Assembly (NCBI GenBank): GCA_965227265.1
Contig: OZ245738.1
Location: 2,232,001 to 2,296,000, forward strand
From: UBA2336 sp965227265
Lineage (GTDB): Bacteria > Bacteroidota > Bacteroidia > Cytophagales > Cyclobacteriaceae
Direction of reading: 5' to 3'
DNA: 64,000 nt
The notes beneath the pieces were generated by a model. The model was not told where the DNA came from. It did not search any database and worked only from the letters and a program-made list of their open reading frames with translations. This document shows positions 25,235-35,116 of this stretch, in pieces. The translations under genes were made by a program, and so were the position numbers. Within the stretch, counting starts at the first letter, position 1. The number at the start of each line of letters is the position of its first letter.

Positions 25235-26548
25235 TTAATACTCATTCTTACCATCCAAATCATCAATCAACAGACTCTTGGTTTTTGTCAGGATGTCGTT
25301 GAAGAAGCTTTTGGACGAAACGGTTTTCTTGGGTTGTTGCTTCACATTAACTTTCACCAATTCCCGTGCTTCCTTGTAACGGTCTTCGCGCTCATCGAGT
25401 GAACGGAAGCCAGCGAGTACAAGTCCAACGGCAGTTGCATACATCGGGCTTTTCACAGCCTCAACTTTGCTCTTGCCCAAGTGCTCATTCGGATAACCGA
25501 TACGCGTATCCATACCCGTCATATATTCTACCAACTGTTTCAGATTAGAAAGCTGCGCACCACCACCGGTGATCACGATACCGCCCGCTAATCTGTTTTC
25601 AAATCCGGAACTGATGATCTCAGTGTGTGCCATCTCAATGATCTCTTCCATGCGTGCCTGGATAATGTTCGCCAGGTTCTTCACAGATATTTCTTTAGCT
25701 GACCGGTTTCTGATTCCGGGAATTGAAACAATCTCGTTAGGAGATGCTTCTTCTGAAATTGCTTTACCGAAACGGGTCTTCAATTGTTCTGCTTGTTGTG
25801 GAAGAACCATTAAGCCTGACTTGATATCGTTCGTGATAATGTTTCCGCCAAACGGAATTACAGCCGTGTGACGGATAATGTTGTCGTAGAAGATCGCGAT
25901 GTCGGTTGTACCACCACCGATGTCAATCAAACAAACGCCAGCTTCTTTTTCTTCGTCACTTAAAACAGCTAAGCTTGAGGCAAGGGGTTCAAGAATAAGC
26001 TCTTCTGTTTCAAGCGTGCCTCTGCGTACACATTTATTAATATTATTGATCGCGTTGGTTTGTGCAGTGATGATGTGGAAGTCTGCTTCCAATCTCACGC
26101 CCGACATTCCAACAGGTTCTTTAATTCCTTCTTCGTAATCAACCATGTAATCCTGCGGCATCACGTGGATGATCTGGCTTCCCGGAGGAACGACCATGCG
26201 ATACATATCCTGTGTTAAGCGTTCCACATCATCGATGGTGATCTCATCTTCTTTCGAAGAGCGGGTGATACCACCGTGCTGAATGAAGCTGCGGATGTGC
26301 TGACCAGCAATGCCCACGTTCACCACACCGATGTCGATGCCGGATTGATCGCTGGCTTCTTTGATCGCCTTCTCAATAGCCTGAACGGTTTTGTCGATGT
26401 TAAAGACAACACCTTTCACGACACCTTCGGATTCGGCTTTGCCCATGCCGAGCACTTCGAGCTTGCCGAACTCGTTCTTACGACCCACGATCGCACAGAT
26501 CTTTGTTGTGCCGATGTCGAGTCCTACTATTATTTTAGAATTTTCCAT
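25235..26548 (-). CDS. ftsA: Cell division protein FtsA
   Basis: Actin-like ATPase that tethers FtsZ to the membrane. The 437 residues show the actin-fold phosphate motifs IVGLDIGTTKICAIVG (about 7-22) and CLIDIGGGTTDIAIF (about 206-220), plus GGIVITGGGAQL near 316. An SHS2/1C domain is included. The C-terminus is expected to hold the amphipathic membrane helix (SFFNDILTKTKSLLID). Between ftsQ and ftsZ, the canonical order. Confidence 0.97.
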   Translation of the reverse strand: MENSKIIVGLDIGTTKICAIVGRKNEFGKLEVLGMGKAESEGVVKGVVFNIDKTVQAIEKAIKEASDQSGIDIGVVNVGIAGQHIRSFIQHGGITRSSKEDEITIDDVERLTQDMYRMVVPPGSQIIHVMPQDYMVDYEEGIKEPVGMSGVRLEADFHIITAQTNAINNINKCVRRGTLETEELILEPLASSLAVLSDEEKEAGVCLIDIGGGTTDIAIFYDNIIRHTAVIPFGGNIITNDIKSGLMVLPQQAEQLKTRFGKAISEEASPNEIVSIPGIRNRSAKEISVKNLANIIQARMEEIIEMAHTEIISSGFENRLAGGIVITGGGAQLSNLKQLVEYMTGMDTRIGYPNEHLGKSKVEAVKSPMYATAVGLVLAGFRSLDEREDRYKEARELVKVNVKQQPKKTVSSKSFFNDILTKTKSLLIDDLDGKNEY

Positions 26549-26577
26549 GATCGTATTTTTATAGTGGTTGTTCTTTG

Positions 26578-26612
26578 GTTAGTATTTAGTAGCTAGTATT
26601 AAGTAGTTAGTT
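26578..26612. repeat. TAGTAGTTAG-family repeat, copy 4 (ftsA-ftsQ gap)
   Basis: Two tandem direct units, TAGTATTTAGTAG and TAGTATTAAGTAG, differ at one position and are followed by TTAG. Unlike the other copies there is no inverted partner, so this looks like a half element. It fills half of the 72-base gap between ftsA and ftsQ. Confidence 0.7.
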
Positions 26613-26620
26613 ATCATTGT

Positions 26621-27385
26621 TTATTCTGCGATTATCTGACCCTCGTATTCCAGGTTCACTCTTTTGTATGTGTTCCATCCTCTTTGCGGGAGGATTTCTT
26701 TATAGAAGATTTTCATCTTCTTGAATTTTGTCTCGAGATTGTCGGCTACACCAAACTCAATCACCTGACCACCGATTTGCGGCATGATGTTGATGTTTCC
26801 TTTGCTGTCGATATCTAGCTGAGCAATTTGTGCTCTCCAGAAATCATCTTCGCGAATCATGTCGAGCATGGTCATGAGATTTTTGGTTTCTTCTGTTTTG
26901 TTCAGATTTTCCAACTGAAGCAAGCCTCTTATATAAGAGCCGCTGATCAACACTACCCGTGTCGTGAACTTGTCGGATACCGGCATTACCGTTCCATCTT
27001 CTGCGATGTAGCCGTCCGGGCCATCGTTGCGGACGAGACGAGCCACTGGTCTGCGTAAAGTCGCTTTAACAACAAGATTTCCTTTTAAGTCGCTGTATAG
27101 TTGAGCATCATCAATGAAGCGGTTCATCTTGATGCGCTTCTCGATCTGCTTCAGGTTAAGCTTGTCCATGCTTGCGCCTTTCAAGTTCTCTTCATCCAAT
27201 TGCATCAGGTCGACAATATCCGACTCATCGATAAACTGGTTTTCTTCGATGTTCTCGATCTTGATCACAATATCTTTTACCGATACCGAACCTTGCTTGC
27301 GCTCGCTGAATGCAATCAGAACAAACACGACTGCGAGGATCGCAACGATTTTAAGTTCTCTTTTTATGTTGAAATTAATTTTCAT
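26621..27385 (-). CDS. ftsQ: Cell division protein FtsQ (DivIB)
   Basis: Bitopic divisome protein that links FtsBL to the cytoplasmic ring. 254 residues: a short basic N-terminus, one membrane span (VAILAVVFVLIAFS, about 13-26), a POTRA-like domain (about 35-110) and the FtsQ beta domain with LRRPVARLVR and GYIAEDGTVMPVSD. The family is poorly conserved, but the position between murC and ftsA settles the call. Overlaps murC by 11 bases. Confidence 0.92.
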   Translation of the reverse strand: MKINFNIKRELKIVAILAVVFVLIAFSERKQGSVSVKDIVIKIENIEENQFIDESDIVDLMQLDEENLKGASMDKLNLKQIEKRIKMNRFIDDAQLYSDLKGNLVVKATLRRPVARLVRNDGPDGYIAEDGTVMPVSDKFTTRVVLISGSYIRGLLQLENLNKTEETKNLMTMLDMIREDDFWRAQIAQLDIDSKGNINIMPQIGGQVIEFGVADNLETKFKKMKIFYKEILPQRGWNTYKRVNLEYEGQIIAE

Positions 27386-28772
27386 ACTTAGTCTTCAACA
27401 TTGCTTTTATCGGTTGAACAAATGTGTCGATGTCGCCTGCGCCTACTGTCGCCACCACATCTAGATCCATCGTTTCTAATTTCTGCATCAGGTCGTCTTT
27501 GCCAACGCGTACTTTCGTTTTGCTGGTGATGTCGCTGAACAACATGTCTGACGTTACGCCCGGAATCGGAAGCTCGCGTGCCGGATAGATATCCATCAGC
27601 ACTACTTCATCGGCCAGGCTTAAGCTTTTTGAAAATCCAGCCGCGAAGTCGCGCGTGCGTGTGAACAAGTGCGGTTGGAAGATTACAGTAAGCTTTCTTC
27701 TAGGATACATGGATTTCATGGAACGCAGGAAGGCTTCTATTTCTGTCGGGTGATGCGCGTAGTCGTCAACGAATGTTACCTTCTCCCCTTTCAGCACAAG
27801 CTCAAATCTTCTTTTCACACCGGTGAATGATGCCAATGCTTCTTTAATCGCGCTCATCTTCACACCGCATAAGTGGGCCGCGATGGATGCTGCGATTGCA
27901 TTCTCCACATTATGAAAACCAGGGATACCAAGCCTCACGCGCTCATCCTTTGGACCGAAGCCACAAAGGTCGAATTCAAAGAATCCGCTGTGCGCAGTAA
28001 TGTTGCCGGCAAAAAATTGCCCCCGGCTCATGCTGTAAATATGTTTTGTCACGTGATCAACGTCTGCTGCCAGCTGATCGGCAATTGATTCGTGAATGAT
28101 CAGGTGACCGTCTTTCTTAATTTGTTTGATATAATCCTTAAACGAAGTAACGAGACTATCGTGATCGCCATAGATATCGAGGTGATCGGCATCAGCGTTT
28201 GTAACGACTGCTATTTCAGGAAACAATCTTAAAAATGAACGATCAAACTCATCTGCTTCAACGACAACAGTAGTACCTTCATTCACCACACCTTGCATTA
28301 CAAGATTGGACTCGTAGTTGGTTGTAATACCACCTAGGAAAGCAACCATGTCTTTCTTGGCAACTTTAAGAATATGCGCCACCATTGATGAAGTGGTTGT
28401 TTTGCCATGTGTGCCAGCAACACCGATTGTTTTATAACTCTTTGTGATCAGGCCAAGCACTTCCGACCGTTTCATGATCGTGTAGCCTTGCTCTTTCAGG
28501 TAAGCATGTTCTTTATGATCTTTTGGAATCGCTGGAGTAAATACGATTAGTGTATTCTCCTTACCCACCATTACCTCTCCTGGAATATTGCGAATATCAT
28601 CATCGTAGTGAATGGTCATTCCTTCACGCTCGAGCTCCTGCGTAAGCACTGTCGAAGTTTTATCGTAGCCAGCCACGTTCACACCGCTGTGCATAAACCA
28701 GCGGGCAATCGCGCTCATGCCAATGCCTCCGATGCCCAGGAAATAAACGTTATGGTATTGTTTTACGTCCAT
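27375..28772 (-). CDS. murC: UDP-N-acetylmuramate--L-alanine ligase MurC
   Basis: Cytoplasmic ATP-dependent ligase that adds L-Ala to UDP-MurNAc, the first step of the peptide stem. 465 residues with GIGGIGMSAIARWF (about 12-25), the ATP loop GVAGTHGKTTTSSMV (about 117-131), a Mur central domain with NADADHLDIYGD, and DDYAHHPTEIEAFL near 335. Shares one base with murG and overlaps ftsQ by 11 bases. Confidence 0.97.
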   Translation of the reverse strand: MDVKQYHNVYFLGIGGIGMSAIARWFMHSGVNVAGYDKTSTVLTQELEREGMTIHYDDDIRNIPGEVMVGKENTLIVFTPAIPKDHKEHAYLKEQGYTIMKRSEVLGLITKSYKTIGVAGTHGKTTTSSMVAHILKVAKKDMVAFLGGITTNYESNLVMQGVVNEGTTVVVEADEFDRSFLRLFPEIAVVTNADADHLDIYGDHDSLVTSFKDYIKQIKKDGHLIIHESIADQLAADVDHVTKHIYSMSRGQFFAGNITAHSGFFEFDLCGFGPKDERVRLGIPGFHNVENAIAASIAAHLCGVKMSAIKEALASFTGVKRRFELVLKGEKVTFVDDYAHHPTEIEAFLRSMKSMYPRRKLTVIFQPHLFTRTRDFAAGFSKSLSLADEVVLMDIYPARELPIPGVTSDMLFSDITSKTKVRVGKDDLMQKLETMDLDVVATVGAGDIDTFVQPIKAMLKTKYEN

Positions 28773-29893
28773 TAGTTCTTGCTCACTCCGATTAACTTTT
28801 CAATTTCATCTACAATCTCACGCGTTGCGTTTGGCTTCGCGAGCTTGCTGATGTTTGTGCTTAATATGTTTGCGCGCTGCTCATCAAACAAAAGCTTCAT
28901 GGCTTCGTCTACGAGCTTTGCTTTGGCGTCTTTATCTGCTATAAATAGGGCAGCTTGCTTTTCAACCAGCGCCATTGCATTTTTTGTTTGGTGATCTTCA
29001 GCCACGTTCGGTGATGGAACCAAAATCACTGGCTTACCTGCGATGCATAATTCCGATACCGCCAATGCTCCGGAACGAGAGATCACCACATCCGCAACTG
29101 CGTACGCGAAATCCATTTCCTTTAAAAAATCTACTACGCGGATTTTTTTCAGATCATACTTCGCTACCTGCTGACTCACGGTTTGATAATAACCTTTACC
29201 GGTCTGCCAGATCACCTGCACTTGTGAATCAATTAATTTTTCAATTCCGGCAAGTATGCTTTCGTTTATTGTTCTTGCACCCAGACTTCCACCAATCACC
29301 AACAAGGTTCTCTTGTTCGCATCAAAGCCAAACTGTAGCAAGGCACGCTCACGCTTGGAGTGAATCACAAGAATATCTTTACGCACCGGGTTTCCGGTTA
29401 ACACGATCTTGTCTTTCGGGAAATATTTCTCCATGCCTTCGTAGGCCACACATACTTTACTCACTTTACTACCCACTTGCTTATTCACCATTCCGGCAAA
29501 TGAATTTTGTTCCTGCGCCACTGAAGCAATACCAAAACGTGTAGCCGCCAGCATGATGGGTCCGCTTGCATAACCGCCAGTTCCAATCACTGCATGTGGT
29601 TTGAAACGTTTCATGATAAACGTTGCACGAATAAAGCTCACAACCACTTTAACCGGGAACAATAAATTGGAAACCGTTAACGTGCGTTGTAATCCACTGA
29701 TCCAAAGACCAATGATCTTATACCCTGCTTCCGGCACACGCGTCATTTCCATTCTTCCTTTCGCACCAATAAAAAGTATTTGCGCATCGGGGTGACGTTC
29801 ACGAAACTCGTTCGCAATCGCTACCGCAGGGAAGATGTGGCCTCCGGTGCCGCCTCCGCTGATAATCAATCTATATGGTTGTTGCGTTGTCAA
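28772..29893 (-). CDS. murG: UDP-GlcNAc:lipid I N-acetylglucosaminyltransferase MurG
   Basis: Peripheral membrane GT28 glycosyltransferase that converts lipid I to lipid II. 373 residues with SGGGTGGHIFPAVAIA (about 11-26), GTGGYASGPIMLAA near 105, and the donor-binding region ISRSGALAVSELCIAGKPVI near 273-292. The start lies 3 bases after the ftsW stop and the end shares one base with the murC start. Confidence 0.97.
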   Translation of the reverse strand: MTTQQPYRLIISGGGTGGHIFPAVAIANEFRERHPDAQILFIGAKGRMEMTRVPEAGYKIIGLWISGLQRTLTVSNLLFPVKVVVSFIRATFIMKRFKPHAVIGTGGYASGPIMLAATRFGIASVAQEQNSFAGMVNKQVGSKVSKVCVAYEGMEKYFPKDKIVLTGNPVRKDILVIHSKRERALLQFGFDANKRTLLVIGGSLGARTINESILAGIEKLIDSQVQVIWQTGKGYYQTVSQQVAKYDLKKIRVVDFLKEMDFAYAVADVVISRSGALAVSELCIAGKPVILVPSPNVAEDHQTKNAMALVEKQAALFIADKDAKAKLVDEAMKLLFDEQRANILSTNISKLAKPNATREIVDEIEKLIGVSKN

Positions 29894-29896
29894 ATT

Positions 29897-31084
29897 TTAT
29901 GCAGCAACTGCTTCTACGTTTTTATTTTCTTTCTTCTCACGTTTCTCTTTCACATCACCTTTATCTTTTTCAAAGATCTCATCACGTTCGCCACGGCTCA
30001 CGCTGAGAATAATTCCAACAGACAAGCCGGTGAATACCATGGAGGTTCCTCCCATACTGATGAAAGGCAACGGCTGACCGGTAATCGGACCGAGTCCAAC
30101 CACAACGCCCATGTTTACCATGGCCTGACAGACCAAATCGAAGCTGAGTCCCGCGGATAGTAATCCTGCAAAGGCGCGCTCACTGTTGTAGGCTGCCTTC
30201 ATTCCTCGATGTAACAGAATGAGATAAAGTACAAGCACTACAATACCTCCAATCATTCCATACTCTTCAATTACAATTGCGTACACAAAATCTGAGTAAG
30301 GATGCGGAAGGATATTTCGCTGGTCACTGTTACCTGGACCTTTACCAGCAATGCCTCCGGTAGCTACCGCTATGCGTGCATGCTTAGCCTGGAACGGAAG
30401 CTCTTTGCCTTCAATGAAATTGGTGATCCGGTTCTTAGCCGTTGTTCCACGAACTCCGAATTGAATCGCAGCTGCACCGGCCAGAATTCCAACCAACACA
30501 AGCATTGCTAAATATTTTACCGGAACGCGACCGATGAACATGATCAGGAAACAGGTTGCTAATAATAGAATTGCTGTTGAAAGGTTTGTTAATGCGATCA
30601 ATCCGCAGATCAATCCGCACCACATCAAAATTGGAATGAGTGACTCTTTAAAATCGTCAATGTTCTGCTGACGTTTGGACAACATGCTGGCGATGTGAAT
30701 GATCAATGCCAAGGAAGCAAAGTCAGATGGCTGAAAAGTTCCGATAACCGGAAGTGCAATCCAGCGTGATGCATCGTTAATAGAAACACCATTTGTAAAT
30801 GTATAGATCAACAATGGAATACTAATCCACAATGCAATCTTGGATAAGCGTGAGTAAAAACGATAATCAATTTTATGTGCTAACCACATTGCTCCAAGCC
30901 CAATGAAGATGTGGAACGTGTGCTTGAGCAAAATCCATTCTGTACTCGCAGACTTTCTGTAAGCCATCGTTCCGATAGAGCTGTACACTACCAGAATACT
31001 AATCAGCGACAATCCGAACACGGCAGCCCAGATTACTTTATCACCTTGTAAATGTTTATCGGCCCACTCTTTTACCTTGTTCAT
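29897..31084 (-). CDS. ftsW: Cell division protein FtsW (SEDS peptidoglycan glycosyltransferase)
   Basis: Polytopic SEDS-family enzyme that polymerises lipid II at the septum together with FtsI. 395 residues with about 10 membrane spans. Characteristic blocks: FQPSDFASLAL (about 116-126, with the conserved QPS), GKGPGNSDQRNILPHPYSDF and the late GLGPITGQPLPFISMGGTSM. The C-terminus is basic and charged. Overlaps murD by 4 bases. Confidence 0.96.
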   Translation of the reverse strand: MNKVKEWADKHLQGDKVIWAAVFGLSLISILVVYSSIGTMAYRKSASTEWILLKHTFHIFIGLGAMWLAHKIDYRFYSRLSKIALWISIPLLIYTFTNGVSINDASRWIALPVIGTFQPSDFASLALIIHIASMLSKRQQNIDDFKESLIPILMWCGLICGLIALTNLSTAILLLATCFLIMFIGRVPVKYLAMLVLVGILAGAAAIQFGVRGTTAKNRITNFIEGKELPFQAKHARIAVATGGIAGKGPGNSDQRNILPHPYSDFVYAIVIEEYGMIGGIVVLVLYLILLHRGMKAAYNSERAFAGLLSAGLSFDLVCQAMVNMGVVVGLGPITGQPLPFISMGGTSMVFTGLSVGIILSVSRGERDEIFEKDKGDVKEKREKKENKNVEAVAA

Positions 31085-32439
31085 ACGAGTTGGTTTTCTT
31101 TTTCTTTCTTCAAATTCCCTACTGCTTTTCTAAACTGATCTCCCCGATCTTCATAATTCTTGAAGAGATCAAAGCTTGCGCATGCCGGTGATAGTAGGAC
31201 CACGTCACCCTTTTGTGCCTCCCGTAATGCCAACTGCACCAATTCTTCCACGCTTTGTGTTTCGAGAATCGTAGGTACCATTCCACCAAAAAAATCTTTT
31301 AGCTTCTTGTTATCGGTACCGAGACAGATCAATGTTTTCACTTTTGCTTTTACCTGGTCTTTGATCAGGTTGTAGTCGTTGCCTTTATCAATACCGCCTG
31401 CGATCCAGATCAATGGCTGATTGTAGCTTCCGAGTGCGTAAACAACTGAGTCTACATTCGTAGCTTTAGAATCGTTGATGAACTCAACTCCGTTCACCGT
31501 TCCAACAGGCTCGAGTCTGTGCGGAGCGTTTTTGAAAGTTTTTAATCCTTCACGGATTGCTTCGAGCTTCGCGCCTGCCAAATACACAGCTGAAACCGCA
31601 GCCATCGTGTTGATCAGGTTATGCGGACCTTTTAAGGTTGTATCAGCCTGCAGCACATTGAATTTTTCATTCAGGTTAAATTGCATCGCCTTGCCATCGT
31701 AAAAAATTGGCGACTTTGTATCCTTTAACGAAACCGGAATCTTTGAAGCAGTTGTTTTTTTAGAAGCGATCTCTTTCGCGATCACTTCGTCATCGGCATA
31801 GTATATGAACTTCGAACTCGCATCCATCTTCCGAATGATCTGGAATTTTGAATCGATGTAGTTTTGAAGCTTATATTCGTAGCGATCAAGATGATCAGGT
31901 GTGATGTTCAACAAAATGCCGATCTCAGGCTTGAACGTTTTCGTTCCGTCAAGCTGGAAACTGCTTACCTCCAGCACATACCAATCGGCATTGCCGTTGA
32001 CAACTTTGCGTGCGAGGCTTTCGCCTACGTTACCGGCAAGCGCAACACTAAATCCGGCCGACTTCATTAAATGATACGTCAACAATGTCGTTGTTGTCTT
32101 ACCATTTGTTCCGGTGATCGCAATTACTTTTCCATTGATGTAGCGGAAGCCGAACTCAATCTCATCGATGATCTCAGTGCCTTTTGCCTTCAGCTTCTTG
32201 ATGATCTCAGCTTTCTCTGGAATTCCAGGGCTTTTGATCACGAGATCAGCGTTCAGAATTTTTTCTTCGGTATGCTTCAGCTCTTCAAATTCAATCTTGT
32301 TACGAACAAGATCATCACGATACTTATCTTTAATGGATCCCTGATCGGATACAAACACCTCAAAGCCTTTTGCCTTCGCGAGCAGTGCTGCCCCCGTTCC
32401 GCTTTCGCCTCCACCCAATATGACTACACGGTTACTCAT
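31081..32439 (-). CDS. murD: UDP-N-acetylmuramoylalanine--D-glutamate ligase MurD
   Basis: Cytoplasmic ligase that adds D-Glu to UDP-MurNAc-Ala. 452 residues: N-terminal Rossmann domain (VVILGGGESGTGAALLAK), ATP loop ITGTNGKTTTTLL (about 112-124), LNITPDHLDRYEY near 178 and FINDSKATNVDSVVYAL near 312. The C-terminal ligase domain ends with SPACASFDLFKNYEDRG, a typical MurD end. Overlaps ftsW and mraY by 4 bases each. Confidence 0.97.
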   Translation of the reverse strand: MSNRVVILGGGESGTGAALLAKAKGFEVFVSDQGSIKDKYRDDLVRNKIEFEELKHTEEKILNADLVIKSPGIPEKAEIIKKLKAKGTEIIDEIEFGFRYINGKVIAITGTNGKTTTTLLTYHLMKSAGFSVALAGNVGESLARKVVNGNADWYVLEVSSFQLDGTKTFKPEIGILLNITPDHLDRYEYKLQNYIDSKFQIIRKMDASSKFIYYADDEVIAKEIASKKTTASKIPVSLKDTKSPIFYDGKAMQFNLNEKFNVLQADTTLKGPHNLINTMAAVSAVYLAGAKLEAIREGLKTFKNAPHRLEPVGTVNGVEFINDSKATNVDSVVYALGSYNQPLIWIAGGIDKGNDYNLIKDQVKAKVKTLICLGTDNKKLKDFFGGMVPTILETQSVEELVQLALREAQKGDVVLLSPACASFDLFKNYEDRGDQFRKAVGNLKKEKENQLV

Positions 32440-33653
32440 TGAAGCTTCAGGGTTGCGAGTGAAAGAATAGCTAACAGAATTCCTACTATCCAGAAACGTG
32501 TAACGATCTTGGATTCGTGAATTCCTTTTTTCTGATAGTGATGGTGTAAAGGCGACATCAAAAAGATCCTTCTGCCTTCACCGTATTTTTTCTTGGTGTA
32601 TTTGAAATACGCTACCTGGATGATCACCGAAAGATTTTCGATCAAGAAAATTCCACAGATTACCGGGATTAATAATTCTTTACGAACTGCTAACGCTAAC
32701 ACGGCAATCACACCACCCAATGTCAAGCTTCCGGTATCACCCATGAACACTTGCGCGGGATATGCATTGTACCATAAGAATCCTAAACATGCTCCAACGA
32801 ATGCCGTGCAAAAAATTACCAACTCGCTCAAATTAGGGATGTACATAATGTTGAGATAATCCGAGAAGTCAACACGGCCGGAGAGATATGCAAAAATACC
32901 GATGGTGATACCGATAATACCCGCTGTGCCTGCAGCCAGTCCGTCAATGCCATCGGTTATGTTGGCACCATTGGATACAGCAGTGATGATGAAGATCACT
33001 ACGAGCACATAAATAATCCACGTAGAATTTTCACCGAGAAAAGGAAGAATGTTTTTATAATCAAGCTCATTGTTTTTGAAAAAAGGAACTGTTGTTTTGG
33101 TAGACTTTACATCTTCATAGTTACGAACCGCTACACCATCCACTACAACAACTTCAGCGCCTGGATCTTTAACCCTACGTTCAACAACACTGCTGTTGAA
33201 ATAAAGTGTAAGTCCAACGATTAACCCAAGTCCAACCTGACCAACAACTTTAAACTTTCCAGCTAAACCTTTTTTATCTTTCTTAAATACTTTGATATAG
33301 TCATCGAGGAAACCAATCAAGCCCATCCAAACCGTGGCAGTGACTAACAAAATCACATACACGTTATCAAGTTTGGCGAACAGGAATGTCGGAACGAGGA
33401 TGGCTGCTATAATAATGAGTCCGCCCATGGTTGGCGTGCCGCGTTTTGCAGTCTGACCTTCAAGACCAAGCTCACGGATTTCCTCACCTACTTGCTTCTT
33501 CTTTAAGTAGTTGATCAAACCTTTACCAAACGTTATCGTGATCAATAACGAAATAGCTGCCGCCATGCCTGCGCGAAACGAAATGTATTTGAATACACCC
33601 GCTCCCACGAAGTCAAATTGTTTGTCCAAATAATCAAACAAATAGTACAGCAT
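32436..33653 (-). CDS. mraY: Phospho-N-acetylmuramoyl-pentapeptide transferase MraY
   Basis: Integral membrane enzyme that moves phospho-MurNAc-pentapeptide onto undecaprenyl phosphate to make lipid I. 405 residues, longer than the usual 360 because of a hydrophilic insert around 155-205 (PGAEVVVVDGVAVRNYEDV). Signature blocks: KRGTPTMGGLIII, GFLDDYIKVFKKDKKGL, GANITDGIDGLAAG and FMGDTGSLTLGG, which carry the catalytic aspartates. Shares one base with murE. Confidence 0.97.
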   Translation of the reverse strand: MLYYLFDYLDKQFDFVGAGVFKYISFRAGMAAAISLLITITFGKGLINYLKKKQVGEEIRELGLEGQTAKRGTPTMGGLIIIAAILVPTFLFAKLDNVYVILLVTATVWMGLIGFLDDYIKVFKKDKKGLAGKFKVVGQVGLGLIVGLTLYFNSSVVERRVKDPGAEVVVVDGVAVRNYEDVKSTKTTVPFFKNNELDYKNILPFLGENSTWIIYVLVVIFIITAVSNGANITDGIDGLAAGTAGIIGITIGIFAYLSGRVDFSDYLNIMYIPNLSELVIFCTAFVGACLGFLWYNAYPAQVFMGDTGSLTLGGVIAVLALAVRKELLIPVICGIFLIENLSVIIQVAYFKYTKKKYGEGRRIFLMSPLHHHYQKKGIHESKIVTRFWIVGILLAILSLATLKLQ

Positions 33654-35116
33654 TAGTTCGCGAACAGTTTAAGCATGCGTTCAACAACTTCTCTATCGTC
33701 AAAAGGATATTTTACTCCTTTAATTTCCTGGTAGGTTTCGTGGCCTTTGCCTGCGATCAGCACGATGTCTCTTTCTTTTGCCATCATGCAGGCGGTTTTA
33801 ATTGCTTCTTCACGATCAGCAATAACTAATGTTTTACGTGCGTCACTCGGCCCAATTCCGGTTTGCATCTCGCGGATGATTTCCATTGGATCTTCATCGC
33901 GTGGATTATCAGAAGTTAACACAACTTTATCGCTGTAGCGACAGGCGATGCTTGCCATCAATGGGCGTTTTGTTTTATCTCTGTTTCCGCCACAGCCTAC
34001 AATTGCAATCACTTGCTCGTTGCCTGTTCTGAGTTGTGCTATTGTATCCAGTACATTTTTCAATGCATCGGGAGTGTGTGCATAATCAACAATCGCGGTG
34101 ATCTTTGATCCCGGAAGGATTAATTCAAATCTTCCAACAGCGCCTTTGATTGCGGATAATGTTGTCAACACCGTTTCTGAATCTTCACCCATCAGCACGG
34201 CTGCACCATACGCTGCTAATAAGTTGTAGGCGTTGAAATCACCGATCAGCTTAAACCAAACGGGTTTGCCGTTTACATCAAGCTCAAGACCTTCAATCGT
34301 GTTGCTGATGATCTTGCCTTTGAAGTCAACCATCTTCTTCAGACCGAAGGATTGCTTCTTAGCTTTTGTGTTTTGCATCATCACCATGCCGCGCTTGTCG
34401 TCTGCATTCACTAGGGCAAATGCATCTGCGCCAAGCTCATCGAAGAATTTCTTCTTGGCCTTGATGTAGTTTTCGAATGTCTTGTGATAATCTAAATGGT
34501 CGTGTGTGATGTTGGTGAACAATCCGCCTACGAACTTTAATCCGGCAATGCGTTCCTGATCAATTGCATGCGAGCTCACTTCCATGAACGCATGCGTGCA
34601 GCCAGCCTCCACCATCTTCGCCATCAGGCCATTCAGCTGAATCGGATCTGGTGTTGTGTGTGTTGACGCGATCACTTCATCAACAATGCGATGTTCTACC
34701 GTGGAGATTAAACCAGTACGATACCCTAACGAACCGAACAGCTTGTATAACAACGTAGCTACAGTCGTCTTGCCGTTCGTACCGGTTACTCCAACCAGCT
34801 TTAATTTTTGTGACGGGTTGCCAAAAAAATTAGCAGCAATAATTCCCAGCGCTTGTGCGCTACTTTTGACTGTGGCGTAGTTGATTTTTTCATGTATGGT
34901 ATCGGGTAATTTTTCACACACAATAGCACTCGCTCCCAACTCAATAGCCTTCGCGATAAAGTGATGTCCATCGGATTGAGTGCCTTTTACTGCAACAAAA
35001 ACATAACCTTTCTTAACCTGGCGCGAGTCAAAGCACACTCCGGTCACATCAACATTCATATCACCGTATGAAGATGTAATGGAGACTTTATATAATATGT
35101 CTTTCAGCTCAGCCAT
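33653..35116 (-). CDS. murE: UDP-MurNAc-tripeptide synthetase MurE (meso-DAP adding)
   Basis: Cytoplasmic ligase for the third stem residue. 487 residues with GVTGTNGKTTVATLL (about 107-121), EVSSHAIDQERI near 178, ITHDHLDYH near 202 and IVDYAHTPDALKNVL near 341. The motif TSDNPRDEDP contains DNPR, the determinant for meso-diaminopimelate in place of lysine. This points to DAP-type peptidoglycan. Overlaps ftsI by 8 bases. Confidence 0.97.
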   Translation of the reverse strand: MAELKDILYKVSITSSYGDMNVDVTGVCFDSRQVKKGYVFVAVKGTQSDGHHFIAKAIELGASAIVCEKLPDTIHEKINYATVKSSAQALGIIAANFFGNPSQKLKLVGVTGTNGKTTVATLLYKLFGSLGYRTGLISTVEHRIVDEVIASTHTTPDPIQLNGLMAKMVEAGCTHAFMEVSSHAIDQERIAGLKFVGGLFTNITHDHLDYHKTFENYIKAKKKFFDELGADAFALVNADDKRGMVMMQNTKAKKQSFGLKKMVDFKGKIISNTIEGLELDVNGKPVWFKLIGDFNAYNLLAAYGAAVLMGEDSETVLTTLSAIKGAVGRFELILPGSKITAIVDYAHTPDALKNVLDTIAQLRTGNEQVIAIVGCGGNRDKTKRPLMASIACRYSDKVVLTSDNPRDEDPMEIIREMQTGIGPSDARKTLVIADREEAIKTACMMAKERDIVLIAGKGHETYQEIKGVKYPFDDREVVERMLKLFAN